Assembly (NCBI GenBank): GCA_000727475.1
Contig: KL647288.1
Span: 6,165,414 to 6,229,413 of the forward strand
Direction of reading: 5' to 3'
DNA: 64,000 nt
From: Sarcocystis neurona
Taxonomy: Eukaryota; Apicomplexa; Conoidasida; Eucoccidiorida; Sarcocystidae
Shown: in pieces, positions 48,160 to 60,190 of the stretch
How positions within the stretch are numbered: the stretch's first letter is position 1
How the letters are laid out: every line of letters starts with the position of its first letter
Made by a program: the position numbers and the translations under genes
The notes under the pieces: model-generated
Database searches by the model: none
The model's input: only the letters and a program-made list of their open reading frames with translations
What the model was told of the DNA's origin: nothing

Positions 48160-48186
48160 GCAGTGCAGCAGCAGCAGCAGCAGTGA
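48160..48186 (+). repeat. CAG trinucleotide run
   Basis: Short perfect CAG run with further imperfect CAG triplets on both sides (48070-48245). Translatable as Gln, Ser or Ala. Confidence 0.6.
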
Positions 48187-48503
48187 GTGGCGACCACAGG
48201 CAGCACACCACACGAGCAGCAATACAGCCAGCAGGAGCTGCAGTAACACTGGCTACAACCTCTACGATTTACCGGCGCTCTGCGGGTGCCGCGTCAACGC
48301 AGCACAGCACCTGGATCGAAGGGCACCGGCCCTCCGGGAAGCAATATGAGCAAGCCTTTAGACTGCAAAAATACGAATGCACTTCAGCGGATGTTCACAA
48401 CGGTCCAGAGCACTGCTTAACTGTGATGTGTTCCCGGTCCCTTCCCCGTGCAGTCGTGAAAGGCATTGCACGGGAAGTAGACAGGAGTTCCAGCTGCTGC
48501 TAG

Positions 48504-49025
48504 AGGACCTGCAACAACCGATGTACAAATGAATATACACAGAAACACACGTATACTCGCATGTACAGGAACATATATTGACGGCGACAGACACGTCGTT
48601 GCGCGTGAGCGACTTTGCCCATACATCCACATACTGTGAGTCACTTGTAGCTCGCAGTAGCCCTTTGTGTGTATGTAGTGATATATGGACGTGAAACATA
48701 CAACTACGAACTTGAAGGGAGACGAAAGTGTGGCACCTCGAAAATGTTGGCGTACACAGATAAGTAGATATCTGTTTATATCCTTTCAACGTGCCCGGTG
48801 CATGTACCACGCTGAAGCGCGGTGACTTGTGCAGTTGTTCACCAATGCGCACGTACACCGTATGTGTATAATATAAATTCCGCTACTCTGTCCCGAAAGT
48901 TGGATGCAGTGCGACTCTTCGGAGTAGTGTAGGTGACTTAAAAAATTCAAGCAGCACGTTCCACGGGGGGGGAGCACTTTTCTGTAGTAGAGAAGCTTGC
49001 GCCGCAGCCCGTAACCACATGTATG

Positions 49026-49062
<37 letters not shown>

Positions 49063-49156
49063 CTGCATCATCAGCGGCTGAAAGCAGCACAGCGCACCTG
49101 CTGACAACACGATTACGAAGGGAGTACGGACAAGCTGCTACCAAAGACCTTTGTCA
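48504..49156. repeat. Non-coding stretch with (AT)n at 49028-49056
   Basis: Alternating AT microsatellite at 49028-49056; remainder shows no exon. Confidence 0.6.
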
Positions 49157-49765
49157 TTACGAAATAATTATTTGCCACAATTCAGCTTCTGCGGTGCACC
49201 TGATAAGAAGACCTTGATCATCTGAAGGATTGTTCCTGATTCAGCGTCGCGAATCTTGCCATGATTTTGGCTCGCTGTGGCGGGACTAGTAGTGGTTGGC
49301 GGCTTTCACGAAGTCTTCGGGTCGCGTACTTTTCTTGTCAGCTGTGGTACGCAATTACCAGGAAAAACGACGGTACTGACCAGTGGACGTCAAAACCTTT
49401 GTTGACGTTGCGCATCGTAAGTGTTACATCAAACCCCTCGCACATGGGAGTAGTGCGGGAATTGAATTTTAAGGTGTGGCATCACGGGAACCATCGCCTG
49501 GACCGTCACCCTGCGTGTTACACAGGATAATATCGTGTGCAATCTTGAAGACGATACGTTCACTCACAAGATTTTGTTGCCCTCAGGGTCAACAATGTCC
49601 ATTATATGCATTGTCACCACCCTACCTAAATTATACACGCATGTAAGATATTCAACCCAAATGTTCCCTGCCGTCTTCAATATTATTGCCATCATATGAA
49701 TCAAGCGTGGCTTCAATGGCCGTGGTGCAATCAGGCTCAGGAGTGTTCCAAGGATGTGTGGTGGA
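49157..49765 (-). CDS. Last two exons of an unrecognised gene
   Basis: Exon 49765-49568 and terminal exon 49235-49157 splice in phase (donor TTGTGAGT, acceptor AATCAG) and end at a TAA. The peptide reads PPHILGTLLSLIAPRPLKPR, LIHMMAIILKTAGNIWVEYL, VVTMHIMDIVDPEGNKI, then NNPSDDQGLLIRCTAEAELW and QIIIS. This is clearly protein-like and largely helical/amphipathic, but I do not recognise the family. Upstream exons should lie on the minus strand to the right; candidates at 50768-51801 are listed separately. Confidence 0.55.
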
Positions 49766-49956
49766 CTAGATGGAACCGACACGCGGCTTTAACAGGACGT
49801 ACTCCACCTTAGAGGATGCTATTATACTCAGCATGCGTTGTACTTTTCGCTCAGCCGTTACGCAGGCTACCTGTGACGGTTAAGTATCAGGGTGACATGC
49901 TGACGCCAGAGTTACAGCTTGTTAACAATTTAAATGTTCAACTTCCACTTTTTCTT

Positions 49957-50143
49957 ATGTTTCTTTCCAGCTGTCTCTCTGCGTGATGAGTCGCTCGAGA
50001 CTTGCGCAAGCTGCTACCATTGGGACGAACGGCCTGTGGTGGCATGGGTGCTACTTGTGCTGCGTTGTAATAGTGGCAATGGAGTCATAAATGCAATTAA
50101 TCTTCACCGGTCTATCGTTTCCAAGGATAACTCTTCATCGTGA
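49957..50143 (+). CDS. Candidate plus-strand exon
   Basis: A strong acceptor (TTTCTTATGTTTCTTTCCAG, ending near 49970) precedes the frame VSLRDESLETCASCYHWDER and PVVAWVLLVLRC, ending at a TGA. No partner exon or family recognised. Confidence 0.22.
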
Positions 50144-50767
50144 AAGTCACTGTTGGTATACGTGCTTCATGTGTTCGCTTTGTTCTGGTCGGATACGTTG
50201 ACACCTCCCGTAGTGCATCCAGAGTTACCCACATAATCGCCACGAGAACGCAGGAGTTTGATCAGGGTTTCGGTGTTGCATTTAATTGCGTTCTGATACG
50301 TCCAGGTTGACCCACGTAAGCCTTTATGCCTTGAAGGAGAGGGCTCATACAGTCTGTGGAAGTTGGACTATTACCAGGAGATCTACTCCCGTTAAATAAG
50401 CCTCAACACGCTACAGGCTATGCTACCTCACCAGTGGTCCCATTCCTGTCCTGCTCACCATTCCTCCTTCACTCGCTACCGTTCTGCTTACGCGGGCAGT
50501 GTAGAAGGCACACTCGTAGAACAGTAGTTCGACAGCCACACGATAATTTCTTAACAAGCGCGTCCCCCTGTGCTGTGAATAGTCAGGGATCACGACACAA
50601 CACGGTGAATCATGTACGTTGTGCCCCTTGGAATTCTACATTAAGCTGCGTAGACTGTGAAAGCAAGTAGATATACACCGTTTCACATAGATAGTCACAT
50701 CCGCGTGTACTTGCACCGATGAAATTTTTGCACGTATGTATATTGGATTAGATACACCGATTACACT

Positions 50768-51801
50768 TTACATACGTGATGAAGTGCGAGAGGGGCGGAA
50801 CAGCGCGGAAAAATTTTTCTTCTGATCACAATCCTCAATCCCACAGTTTCCTATCACGAGTACTGTAGCCCACCTCACCGCCTTTCTGCGCGTATAGTCC
50901 AAAAATATCTCGCAGTCCGCAGGTGCATACACAGATACAGCCAATCCTGGCAAAGTCTTTGAAAAATATATGGGGAAGCCCTGCATAAGCGAATTCCACG
51001 CGCACACGTACACCCTTCGTTCGTTGCTCATGTGGTGAAGCATACCTACACGGTTATGCTTGTCAGGGTCTCACCATGTCCCTTCTGCGGCGCTCACTCC
51101 GAACCACGGAGGAGGGGAGGACGACACGTAGTTGGAATGCCGACAAGAAGTTCTCTGACGGTGAGCATATTGAGACGCTATCTCTCTGTGAAACCGTCAC
51201 ACTCGGACGCCTGAGGTAGAACATGCCGTGCTTTGTGTCTGACCACACATTTTGCAAGGAAAAGAAGTATTGGTCGCGAGCATAGTAAGTAATCACCATC
51301 TCTACTCTTGTGTTTCTGTTTTGCGCGTTTGGCGCCATGCCCATAAAAGCGTCCAGTGCAGTGCTCCCACGGCAGTACGTCTCGTGAGCAAATACACCAG
51401 AGCAGCAACAGCACCTCGAATCAGGCTTCACACAACCTCAGCAGCAAACGAGAGAGTAAATTCAGTTCTCACCTAAGCAGACCACTGCAGCGAAAGTGTC
51501 ATTAAAGCGACGCTCTTCGCGCTGTAAAAGTCCTGTTATCCAAACAGCTGTCCTTCGCGTTTATTCGACTTTCAGACAACAGGAAGACAAACCGTGAGCT
51601 CTGAGAGCATCGACGCTTAAGTCCCCCAACTCTTGCAAAGCGTCGGATGCTTTCCCCTTCGGCCACCTTAACGGCATCACACAACCAATAGACGAGTGCA
51701 CGCCACGAGCAACTCGCGCATCGAGATAAACTCCCACGTAAGGGACACAAGCTTGCACGGGATAAGAACGTCGAAGGGTGCTGCCCACCCATTTCAAGAT
51801 C
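50768..51801 (-). CDS. Candidate upstream exons of the 49157-49765 gene
   Basis: Three minus-strand stretches look protein-like. One is 51801-51561 behind a strong acceptor (CCCTCCTTCCACCCCGCAG; STLRRSYPVQACVPYVGVYL). Another is within 51431-51063 (TALDAFMGMAPNAQNRNTRV). The third is within 51043-50768 (GFPIYFSKTLPGLAVSVYAP). Exact splice sites and linkage to the downstream exons are not resolved, and no domain is recognised. Confidence 0.28.
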
Positions 51802-51899
51802 TGCGGGGTGGAAGGAGGGATTCGAGACGTCTACCGGAGGATTTGACAGTAGACTTCTACGGGGGTATTGCCAGCTGTGTGTCGTTCAGAGGGCAGTCG

Positions 51900-53290
51900 C
51901 CCGATCGATCCATAGTTTCATAACCGCGTTTATGAAGTGGGCCACGGTTCCCGCGATATCAACCGTTGGCGCATCACACACGAAACCAGTATGCTTGCCA
52001 GGCTGAGCCAGTTGAGTTCCAGCCTTTCTTGCTGATGGAGGTATCCGACTGAGGGTCTGGACACCGAGTTACACTCCGGTGTCTCTGCAAATGTGTACGT
52101 TACACGTTTGACAATCATTTCGATCGTATGTATCAAGTGTGCCATCCTTGGAGCAGCACTGCTTCAGCGCGGGGGACATTTGGGCGTCGCACGTTGTACG
52201 AGGGTGAAAGGGTTCGAGTGACCCGATTCCGACCTCATTCAACGTGCGCCGACCTCTGTGAAAACTTGAGTCTTTCACAGGAATTCCGTGCGGTGACACA
52301 TTTTTCGGCCTGCATCTTCTTTGGTAAATAAAGACCTACATTTGAATTCGTTTGTATCTCGAGTAGCTCCCTTTCTGTTCCGCAAGACAGAACTGTCCTT
52401 CAGTTATTCACGCACTTCCGTATTGCCTCGGTTATCTGCGGTAGTACGCCTCAACGCTGCACGCATCTTTTGAGAACCGTTCGCGTTACGCTGCCGCATG
52501 CCTGCCTCCCAGAAAGTGATAACCCCGGAGCACCCAGAAAGCTTGTGGGAACCCACTGACATGCCGATGCTCTGTTGAGCAACCATTGTACAGCTTCATC
52601 TGTATCCCACCGCATAGAGTGTGACCCCGAAAGCCCATTACACGACAACAGACCACACTCACTGCGGTAGAAGGGTTGGCATACCATTCATAGCTTCAAG
52701 GGCACAGTATTGTACGAGTTACGTGGATCCTCCTTCTCGAGCATACAGGAACAGCTTGAAAGGGAAGACCGTGCATAACCGTGCGCACTAAGCTGGCCCC
52801 AAATCGTTAAGGTTTCTTAAATGTGCGTCGGTATCACAAAGCGCCTGTTCTACTCTATCCCGTGACACTGCAGCGAATGTTTATTTTCAGTCAACTTACC
52901 ACACGGTGCCTACACACCTGAAACACTGCTGTAGCTGTATCTTTGTAAAAAGGTTCAGTTCACAGCGTCCTGTACATCTCATTATTGGCCACGAAGCAGC
53001 CATAATACAACAACACTCCTTCCATAGCAGATACATCCACGGCAAGCGAAGGGCATTCGAATGAAACAGTAGTAAGCGAGAGCACAACACTTCACGAACC
53101 CTCGTTGAAAACTAACTCTCACGGTTTAAAAGTCTAAACGGAGTTCCCGCAGCTGCTGCCCAGGGACTACGCACTAGCGCCACTCAAGATATGTATGGTA
53201 TAACTGGAATCAGCTCGCTTTTAAGCATCTACGTAGTGTGAGGAGAGCTGCAGCAAAAAACAACATAGGAGCTTTCATTCGGCAGACTTC
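51900..53290. other. No gene recognised
   Basis: Short frames only on both strands. Confidence 0.4.
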
Positions 53291-53298
53291 GCCACAGT

Positions 53299-53406
53299 TT
53301 TTAACATTTGGAGGATGATTCGGCAGCAGCGAGGCTTCGAAGATGGTGACTCTTTTAACATTTGGAGAATGACTCGGCACCAGCGAGGCTTCGAAGATGA
53401 TGCTGA
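53299..53406 (+). repeat. 54-bp tandem duplication
   Basis: 53299-53352 and 53353-53406 share TTTTAACATTTGGAG.ATGA and CAGCGAGGCTTCGAAGATG with few substitutions. Confidence 0.9.
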
Positions 53407-53545
53407 CTGCGTGCACCTCGTTCTGCCCACGTGAGAGTGGCGATCAGGCAGAGAAACAGCACAACAACAGTGATTTTGGCCACCCTCTCCGTTCACCTCG
53501 TTCCAGACATTTGACTAGTGACGCCGTCAGCAGCTCATCACATGG

Positions 53546-54034
53546 ATGACCATGGTTTTCTGCCCGCAGCTGCGTTGTTTGCGGCTAGTATCTGCTACGT
53601 GTGCATCCAGTTGCTGGTGCTCGTCTACGGGTAGTGGTCGGTTATTGTTGCGGTTCTACGTAGTTCTGTGGTTGATTGTTAGCGGCACTCTTATTGCCAC
53701 ACTGATTTCGGTGCGTTGTCGCGTACTGTGTTTACCCCGCCAGGTCGCTTCCGGTCCAACAGGGGAACTCCTGCTGCTGCTGCGGCTGTTGCGCCTTCCG
53801 CTGGTGGTAGCGCTGTTGCAATTGCCTCTTTCAGTACTTGTGTTGCTGCTCCTGCTCGCGTCTTCCGCTGCTGTGGTGCTCATATATCTTCCAGTCTGGC
53901 ACTGCCCTTGCCGCGATGCTGCCGGCCGGCTGCTGCTGCTGCCCGCCCTGTTGTGGCTGTGCGATTGTCGCTGGGTGAGTGAGTCTACCGTGGACGCAGT
54001 ACCGAGTCCGCGCGCGGTGGCATTGCGCGACTAG
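53546..54034. repeat. CTG/CAG-rich low-complexity stretch, possible coding
   Basis: GCTGCTGCTG and CTGCTGCCG clusters leave frames open on both strands (plus: Leu-rich 162 codons; minus: Gln/Ser/Arg-rich up to 100 codons). Without a domain or splice pair the coding strand is undecided; minus-strand Gln/Arg/Ser reading is the more usual composition for this genome. Confidence 0.35.
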
Positions 54035-56341
54035 CGGCAACGGACGCTCTAGGCGGGTGACTGTTGTATACATTTGGTTTTTTTGGCGTGTTGCTCGGCA
54101 TTTCACGATATTATTGGGCCTCTGCATTGGCACTGTCCTTTCCCCCTCCCCCCACTACTTCCACATTTAGCTTTCTCCTGTGCTCTTCGGGTGTTCACGT
54201 AAAAACTCGTACGCGGCGCCGTGGGCCTCCAAGGCACACGGTGTCCAAAAGATGCTACAGCCTTGCCGTCCACGGCTGAACCAGCAGAAACCCGGCATCT
54301 ACCTTCGCGGAATCAGATCCACCCCACATATAATGTGAAATGTTTCCCGTTTCCGCCGCCTAAGACTGCAGTTCTCCAGTGTCTACCTTCCTTGTGCACA
54401 AGTTTCCCTTATTTGTTCTTCCAGTGCTGAGGTTGCAGGAGTAGGACGGCAAGGGAACTGAAAGACGCGACAACTTTCCTGTTTCGCCTTCCCTTTTTCT
54501 TCGCCGCCTACTCGTCTACCAGCCGCAGCAGTCATTTTCAGCACGTGTACACCGATCTCTCCAGTTTTCCAGCGTACGTAGATTTCCGTGTCGCGTACCC
54601 GTAGGTGTGCGCGCGCACATGTGCGCGCGTGTTCACGTGCGAGGAGGGCAGGGGAAAACTAACCAGCATTCAAAGTTCTGTGGAGCCATAGTGTTGAGAA
54701 TGCGCAGTGTCTCATTCCGGCTCCTCCACAAACAACGGCACTTATCTCGATCAGAAATCTACTTTTGCATACCTTCTCACTCGGCTACTCCCGCAGCGTG
54801 AGCTGTTCCTTCGCGTCTCCGCTCGTGCGCCTCTGACGTTGCACTGGAAATCTTGCGTTGCATCGTCTATCGATACAGAGGTGTCTATATCCCGGTACAG
54901 GGGCATACGCATACGCCCAAAGGCATACACGGTTAATCTTTGGACATGAATGTATGTGTGTGACCCGTATATCCTTGTAAACACATAAGTATAATCACAT
55001 ACCTACTAATGTACAGGAGGCCGCGCCTCCTGTGTACACCTCCTTGGTATCTCCTCTGCGTCTACTGCGAAGATTAGCTTCTCGTGAGAGCGGATGTCAA
55101 TCTTTCCCATGCCCTGCGCACTATGCGTGTACACGTGTGTGTATAGATGTCTAAAATTTTGGTTCGCGTACACATGTACATGTGTCCACCCCCAAAGAGA
55201 AGACTGAAGAAAATAGTGCTCCGCTGTAGCGATAAACCACGTCTTCGTTGGCAAAATGACGGACAGCGCCCCAAGCAGGAGTAGGTCAATGGCAGCTGCC
55301 GCAGATACAGCAACAGATGTTTCTACGAGTGTACTCGGTGCCTTGGGGTAAAGAGCTGCTCTTCTTGATCCGAACCCAAGGCGTTTCTGTCTTTGTAGGA
55401 AATACTTCTGGAAGACGAAGTCTGCCTTCTCGTAGCTAGATGGACATCTAGTTCATCTCTTGTGGAAGGAAGCTGGAGCACTACTTGATCGAACATGATT
55501 CCGTGGCAAGAAACGCATTCTCCTCATGCAGCAGCTACGGACAAAAAAGTACACTTGTTCTGTACTCCGCGAGGTTATGTAGAAACAGCCACGCACACGC
55601 ATTCCTCCTCCATCAACCACAGTTCCGCCCGCACAAACTTTCAGCGGGGAGTAAATAACTAGTGCTTCTTTACACTAACTTTGTCCTCGTCGTCACCAAA
55701 TGCATCACGGTGGACACTTGTACTACCCTCTGCCCACAAAACCTCGTGGGCCCAGTGAGCGGCGGACGACTTTCTGGAAAGCGCAGAGTACCAGTTTTTG
55801 TGCACTTTTTCGTGTGGAGACGTGCGTCCGTATGTGTGACGGTACACACGTGTGTACTGCTGTATACACCTGACTACGGAGAGGCCTTGGCGTGTTGCTA
55901 ATTTACCGGAAGTGCGCACCTCGCACGGAAACTTGTATGTGTATATGTGTGCACACGCACTTGTACACGTATATGTGTACGCATATTTGCAGCTATAATT
56001 GCGTCAGTCACGCTTAATAAATATATGTGTTCACACATATACGTGTGCACACACAAGCGCGTGTGTGTCTGTGCTGAGTGTTATCATACACATATAAACA
56101 TCTGAATTGGTGTCTCTCTTTATATCACTGTTTCTGTGCATTTCCTTACGGTTGTGACCTCACACACGTGCATGTTTTTATATGTTTGCATCTGCGCAAG
56201 ACGCTTCTCACTTACCACTACATTGTAAAGCATCACATATCGACCTCTGGACATAAGTGGTGTGTTCTCAAGTCCTAGATACCGAAACTGAGACCTCGTG
56301 TCTCTGTCTGCTATTTAGTTTGCATTCCGCAGCTTTGTCCT
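54035..56341. other. No gene recognised; alternating purine-pyrimidine tracts
   Basis: Contains a 20-bp perfect palindrome at 54610-54629 and a dense CACGTGTATAC-type stretch at 55925-56095. No exon supported. Confidence 0.45.
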
Positions 56342-57982
56342 TCAGTGCGGCTCTTCTAGATTTGCCTGCTCGTGCTCAGAATCTGTTGTTTCTGTAGCAA
56401 CTCTCTTTGCTGGTGCTGCAGGTGCTCCGTCGTGCCCGTATCCTCTCTTGCCAATATGGAGAGTGCGGCTTGCATGCTGTCGCGACGTTGTTTGCTTACT
56501 TGCTGCGGCCGTTGCTGTTATACACAGTCGTGTGTCGTGCTGCTGCTGTTGTAGAGCTTTGTTCACGGCTGGCATTACTGCCGGTGCGGCCGTAGACCTT
56601 CCCTTTTGCCGCTTCTGCCGCTGCTGTTGATGCTTGATTTTCTACTGTTGCTGCAGCAAAAATGGACCTCTAGTTTTTGCAGCTGCTAGCGGTGCCACTG
56701 CAGTGCTCCGCTTTCCCTTACCACTTACTGCATCGCTCGCCTCCATCAGTTGGACACCGTGGGCTGGTAGTTTATTCGTGGGGTCCGCTGCTGCCGTCAA
56801 AGTCACCGAGTTCCGTTTCTGCGACGCTGCGTAGATGTGACTGTATATCTCTGTCGGTCGACGAACAGCCTCTCCTGTTGCTGCTTTGCTGCGGCTTCTT
56901 GCGGCTGCCTTGGCTGGTTCTGCAGTGCCAAACGGTTTTACTCCTCGACTCGCAGCCTGTTGTTCGTGCAGTCGTGACTGTTCGATCGCCCTCCCTGCCG
57001 CAGCTTCTGCCGTATTGCTGCTCATTTCCGTCGCCAGGAGATCCTTTCTTGTTGAGTCACTTCTCTTGAGCTGCTACCCGTGTAGTGCTGCTGGTCCGCA
57101 TCTTCCAGATGCGCTGCCGCCGGCGCCCTCAAGACCTCTGCTGAAGCTGCTGCTGCTTCGTATGCGGTTGCTGCTGCCGCCGTCTCTGCTGTCCAGTGCT
57201 GTTCCACGCGCTGCTTTCTGTGCCCACTAGCGCCCCTCTTGCTCTTCTGTGGATTCTGCTGCAGCAGTGTTAAAGCTGCGGCTCCTTCTGCGTGATGCCT
57301 TTCCTCCTCGTTTGTCTTTCTCTGCAACAATTCCTACTGCTTCCTGCGCTGTACAGGTCCATGCGCTGTCGCCGCTGCCCTTGCTGACAGGTGCTCCAAG
57401 GTTATCAGTTTTCTTTGCTTTGTTCGTGTGGGACGCGAGGTCCACTGCTCTGTCGTTTTCGATGCCGTCGTGAGTTGCTGGTTGCTCTTTTTCTTCCACG
57501 ACTTTCCTTCTACTTTCCTTCCTACTTCCGTTCTTCCCTTCTCTCTCTTTTTCTTCCCTCCAATAGCTGTAGGCTGCTTCCACGTTCTCTGGCCTGCCTC
57601 TTCTGCCTCAACGTCCAGCTCTACTACCTGCTTCTTCCGCCCGTATTCATCTTTTTCTACGTCTTTCCACCCTGCCCTTCTTGTGGACGTTCCTTCTCGT
57701 GTCACGTCGTGCTTTTATTCCCGCCGCTGCTCACTCTTCTGCGTTGAACCAGCAGCCTGTGTTGCCCCCTCCTGTCTGCGTGCTCCTTTTCTTGTTTTCT
57801 ATCACATTCTGGCTCCTCCTGCGCCCCCTCTGCTTCCGCTTCCTCTCCCCATCGTTTCTCTTCGTGTTGCTGCGTATGCTGCCGTCCGGAATCGGCTGGC
57901 GCTGCTGCTGCAGTGCTGGCGCAGCTGCTTTGTTTGCGTCTATCGTTGTGTCGGGCCTTCTTTCACCTTTTTTTCTTCGCAT
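56342..57982 (-). CDS. Candidate Lys/Glu/Gln/Ala-rich protein in CAG-rich DNA, frame uncertain
   Basis: Minus-strand frames 57982-57731, 57583-57227, 57025-56642 and 56575-56342 all share one register. 57705-57334 and 57330-57022 bridge the gaps in another. The composition is charged and low-complexity (KRKQRGRRRSQNV, EEKEREGKNGSRKES, AAAATAYEAAAASAE). This is what a disordered nuclear protein interrupted by small introns, or by sequence frameshifts, would look like. A GTGAGC donor follows WFNAEE near 57735. The long plus-strand frame 57428-58402 (324 codons, Cys/Phe/Leu/Val-rich) is most likely its antisense shadow. No domain recognised. Confidence 0.35.
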
Positions 57983-57994
57983 GTCGTTCGCGTC

Positions 57995-58185
57995 TGTTTC
58001 TGGCGTTTAGCTCTACATGTGTACTATGGCTGCGTATCTGTCCGCCCGTATTCATGTACAAGCATTGATAAACGAGTATATACACGCACGTGTTTCTGGC
58101 GTGTAGCTCCACACGTGTACTATGGTTCCGTATCTGTCCGCCGTATTCATGTACAAGCACTGATAAACAAGTATATACATGCACG
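57995..58185 (+). repeat. 96-bp tandem duplication
   Basis: 57995-58090 and 58091-58185 are near-identical (GTACTATGG.T.CGTATCTG, TTCATGTACAAGCA.TGATAA), with about nine substitutions and one base deleted in copy 2. Confidence 0.92.
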
Positions 58186-58689
58186 TGTATGCATACTACC
58201 TCTGTACGGCTCCCACTGCCCCTCCCAGTGCCGTGCTCCTCTTAAGAGACACACAGTCAGAGTCCCTCTGTCGTGGTGCCCCACATCCATACACATATAC
58301 GTATGTATACATGTAAATTTATGCGAGTCCCACCGCATACACACGTATACATATTTGCGCATGTATGTATACATACACCGTTCTCACCGCTTCAAGAGGT
58401 AGCATGTGTACTGCTTCAGAGGCGGCTCGTGCGGCTTTACTGCTGCTTAGGTTACTGCTGACTTCGTGGGGCACGTGCATCTGCTGCTGCTGGTGCTGCT
58501 GCTGCGGTCGCAGTGTTGAACCTTGCCGGCGATGGAGGGACAGTGGCAGGCCTGGTACCAGCAGAAGGAGGACCCAAAGTTGGTGGGAAGCCAGAGGAGG
58601 GCGGAGAATTTGCAGCTCCTGCCTCTGGTGTGCACCCGCCTAGTCGTCCTTCACAGCAGCAGGCGGTGCCTCCACGGACGACGAGTGCT

Positions 58690-58771
58690 ATGGTTCTCAC
58701 GAAGCGGATGGAAAGTACTACCTTTCTGGGGAAAGTCGACCCCAGTAAGGACCCCTACTACGCAGTCAGAG
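58690..58771 (+). CDS. Possible first exon of a syntaxin-6-like SNARE
   Basis: ATG at 58690 opens MVLTKRMESTTFLGKVDPSK then DPYYAVR, ending at an AGAG/GTGAGA donor (phase 1). The DP(F/Y)(F/Y).V(R/K) pattern is the start of the syntaxin-6/10 N-terminal helix, and the preceding ESTTFLGK could be the family's short N-terminus. A phase-compatible small exon near 58979-59009 would continue DVLTSNPAVL. The frame is also open upstream of the ATG for about 70 Gly/Pro/Ala-rich codons, so the start is uncertain. Identification is tentative. Confidence 0.33.
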
Positions 58772-59590
58772 GTGAGATTTCTCTTTCCTCGTCTTCACAT
58801 GTTTGTAGACTCAGCGCACATACAGCGAGATAAATGTGGAAGCATATCCTACGCGTGGAAGGTACTTTTTTCATATAGACACATACACGTATACATACGT
58901 GAACTGATATCTATATCTATATATATATGCACATACACAAATGCGTACTTGTGTAGGAGAGTAGATGCACTCAAGTAGACGTGCTGACATCGAACCCCGC
59001 GGTGCTCAAGTAAAAGAGTGGGAAAAACGTGCCGTTCCGACGAGCTGCCGCATACGACTGAGAGGTGGTCAAATTTCCCCTCTCCGCGTCGCTTTCTGTT
59101 TCTCGACGACACGGCTGTGTAGCGGAAAAAGTGTGTTTTCACGTGTGTACACATACGTCTCCGTTGTCATCAGTACCAGAGGTAAGAGCAAGCAGAGTGC
59201 TCTACGCATCCCCGCTCGCTGCACGAAGCATAGTACCCACAGAAGTATGTATATATAAACGTGCACAGAGACCGAGAGAGACAATGCAGAAATCTACAAG
59301 AGATGGATGTGAATGCCGGCACATGGTGAGACATACGCATACACACATACACCCACACGTGCAAACGCGTACATGTAGACACATGTACACATTTGCCTAG
59401 AAGCAGATACGTGTGTACAGCTGCACCTGTTACTCCCTACAGAAGGCGGATGTTGTAGTTTCCCACGAAGGAGGTAACACGAAGGATTCCTAATATGCAG
59501 GGCGCGACCAGGAAATGTGGGTGTTGTTGAGATGTTCATCTACACATATCCGTATGGCATGTGCGTGCACACCTGATACGCGGGGCGTAG

Positions 59591-59628
59591 ACACACACAC
59601 ACACACACACACGCACACACACACACAC
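59591..59628. repeat. (AC)n microsatellite
   Basis: AC run with one G interruption. Confidence 0.85.
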
Positions 59629-60190
59629 CTATAACTTTCTACATGTGTACGTACACATATATACATGCCTCTGTGTTACCTCATTTATGATTCTCGTACG
59701 TACAAAAAATGTATATCTATACACACATATGCGAACACGTATGTGGACAGACAACACGTGTAATAACATGGAATGCACTGTTGTCTGCAGACGAGTGGAA
59801 CGTAGGAGGAACATCACTTGCTTGCGCTGGGTAGCGCAGTCGTTGTTATCATCTGCATGCGGGGGCATGTACATTTACTGGCACTTATATGTACCTGCGA
59901 AAAATATGTATATATATGTATACATTGATGCTTCCATGTACACTGATTGGGAATCAGTGTAAAAACGAAGTGTGTTATGTTTCTCGAACTCGCCATCAGA
60001 GGCGGTGTGGACAGAAGGATTGCAGTCAGGGGGTGGGTGCACGCGTGTATAAATCCGTCCGTAGGAATGCGTGAAGTGCCTTCATATGCATATATGTATA
60101 TATATATACATACATACATACATACACACGTACATGGACTTGAACTTAGGGACGGGAAAATATGTGAAAAAGTACAAACACTTGCGTGAA

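Noticed and set aside
49261..49530. Plus-strand frame with VVRELNF, recalling PDE6-delta proteins
   Set aside because: Only a seven-residue resemblance; the rest of the fold is absent and the flanking minus-strand exons of another gene are better supported.
51502..51792. Second minus frame over the 51561-51801 exon, reading VAEGESIRRFARVGGLK
   Set aside because: A brief resemblance to DNA ligase-type helices did not hold: no catalytic motif and spacing wrong.
57428..58402. 324-codon plus-strand frame
   Set aside because: Cys/Phe/Val/Tyr-rich composition, antisense to Lys/Glu-rich minus frames, and it runs through the 96-bp duplication and ACGTGT spacer words.
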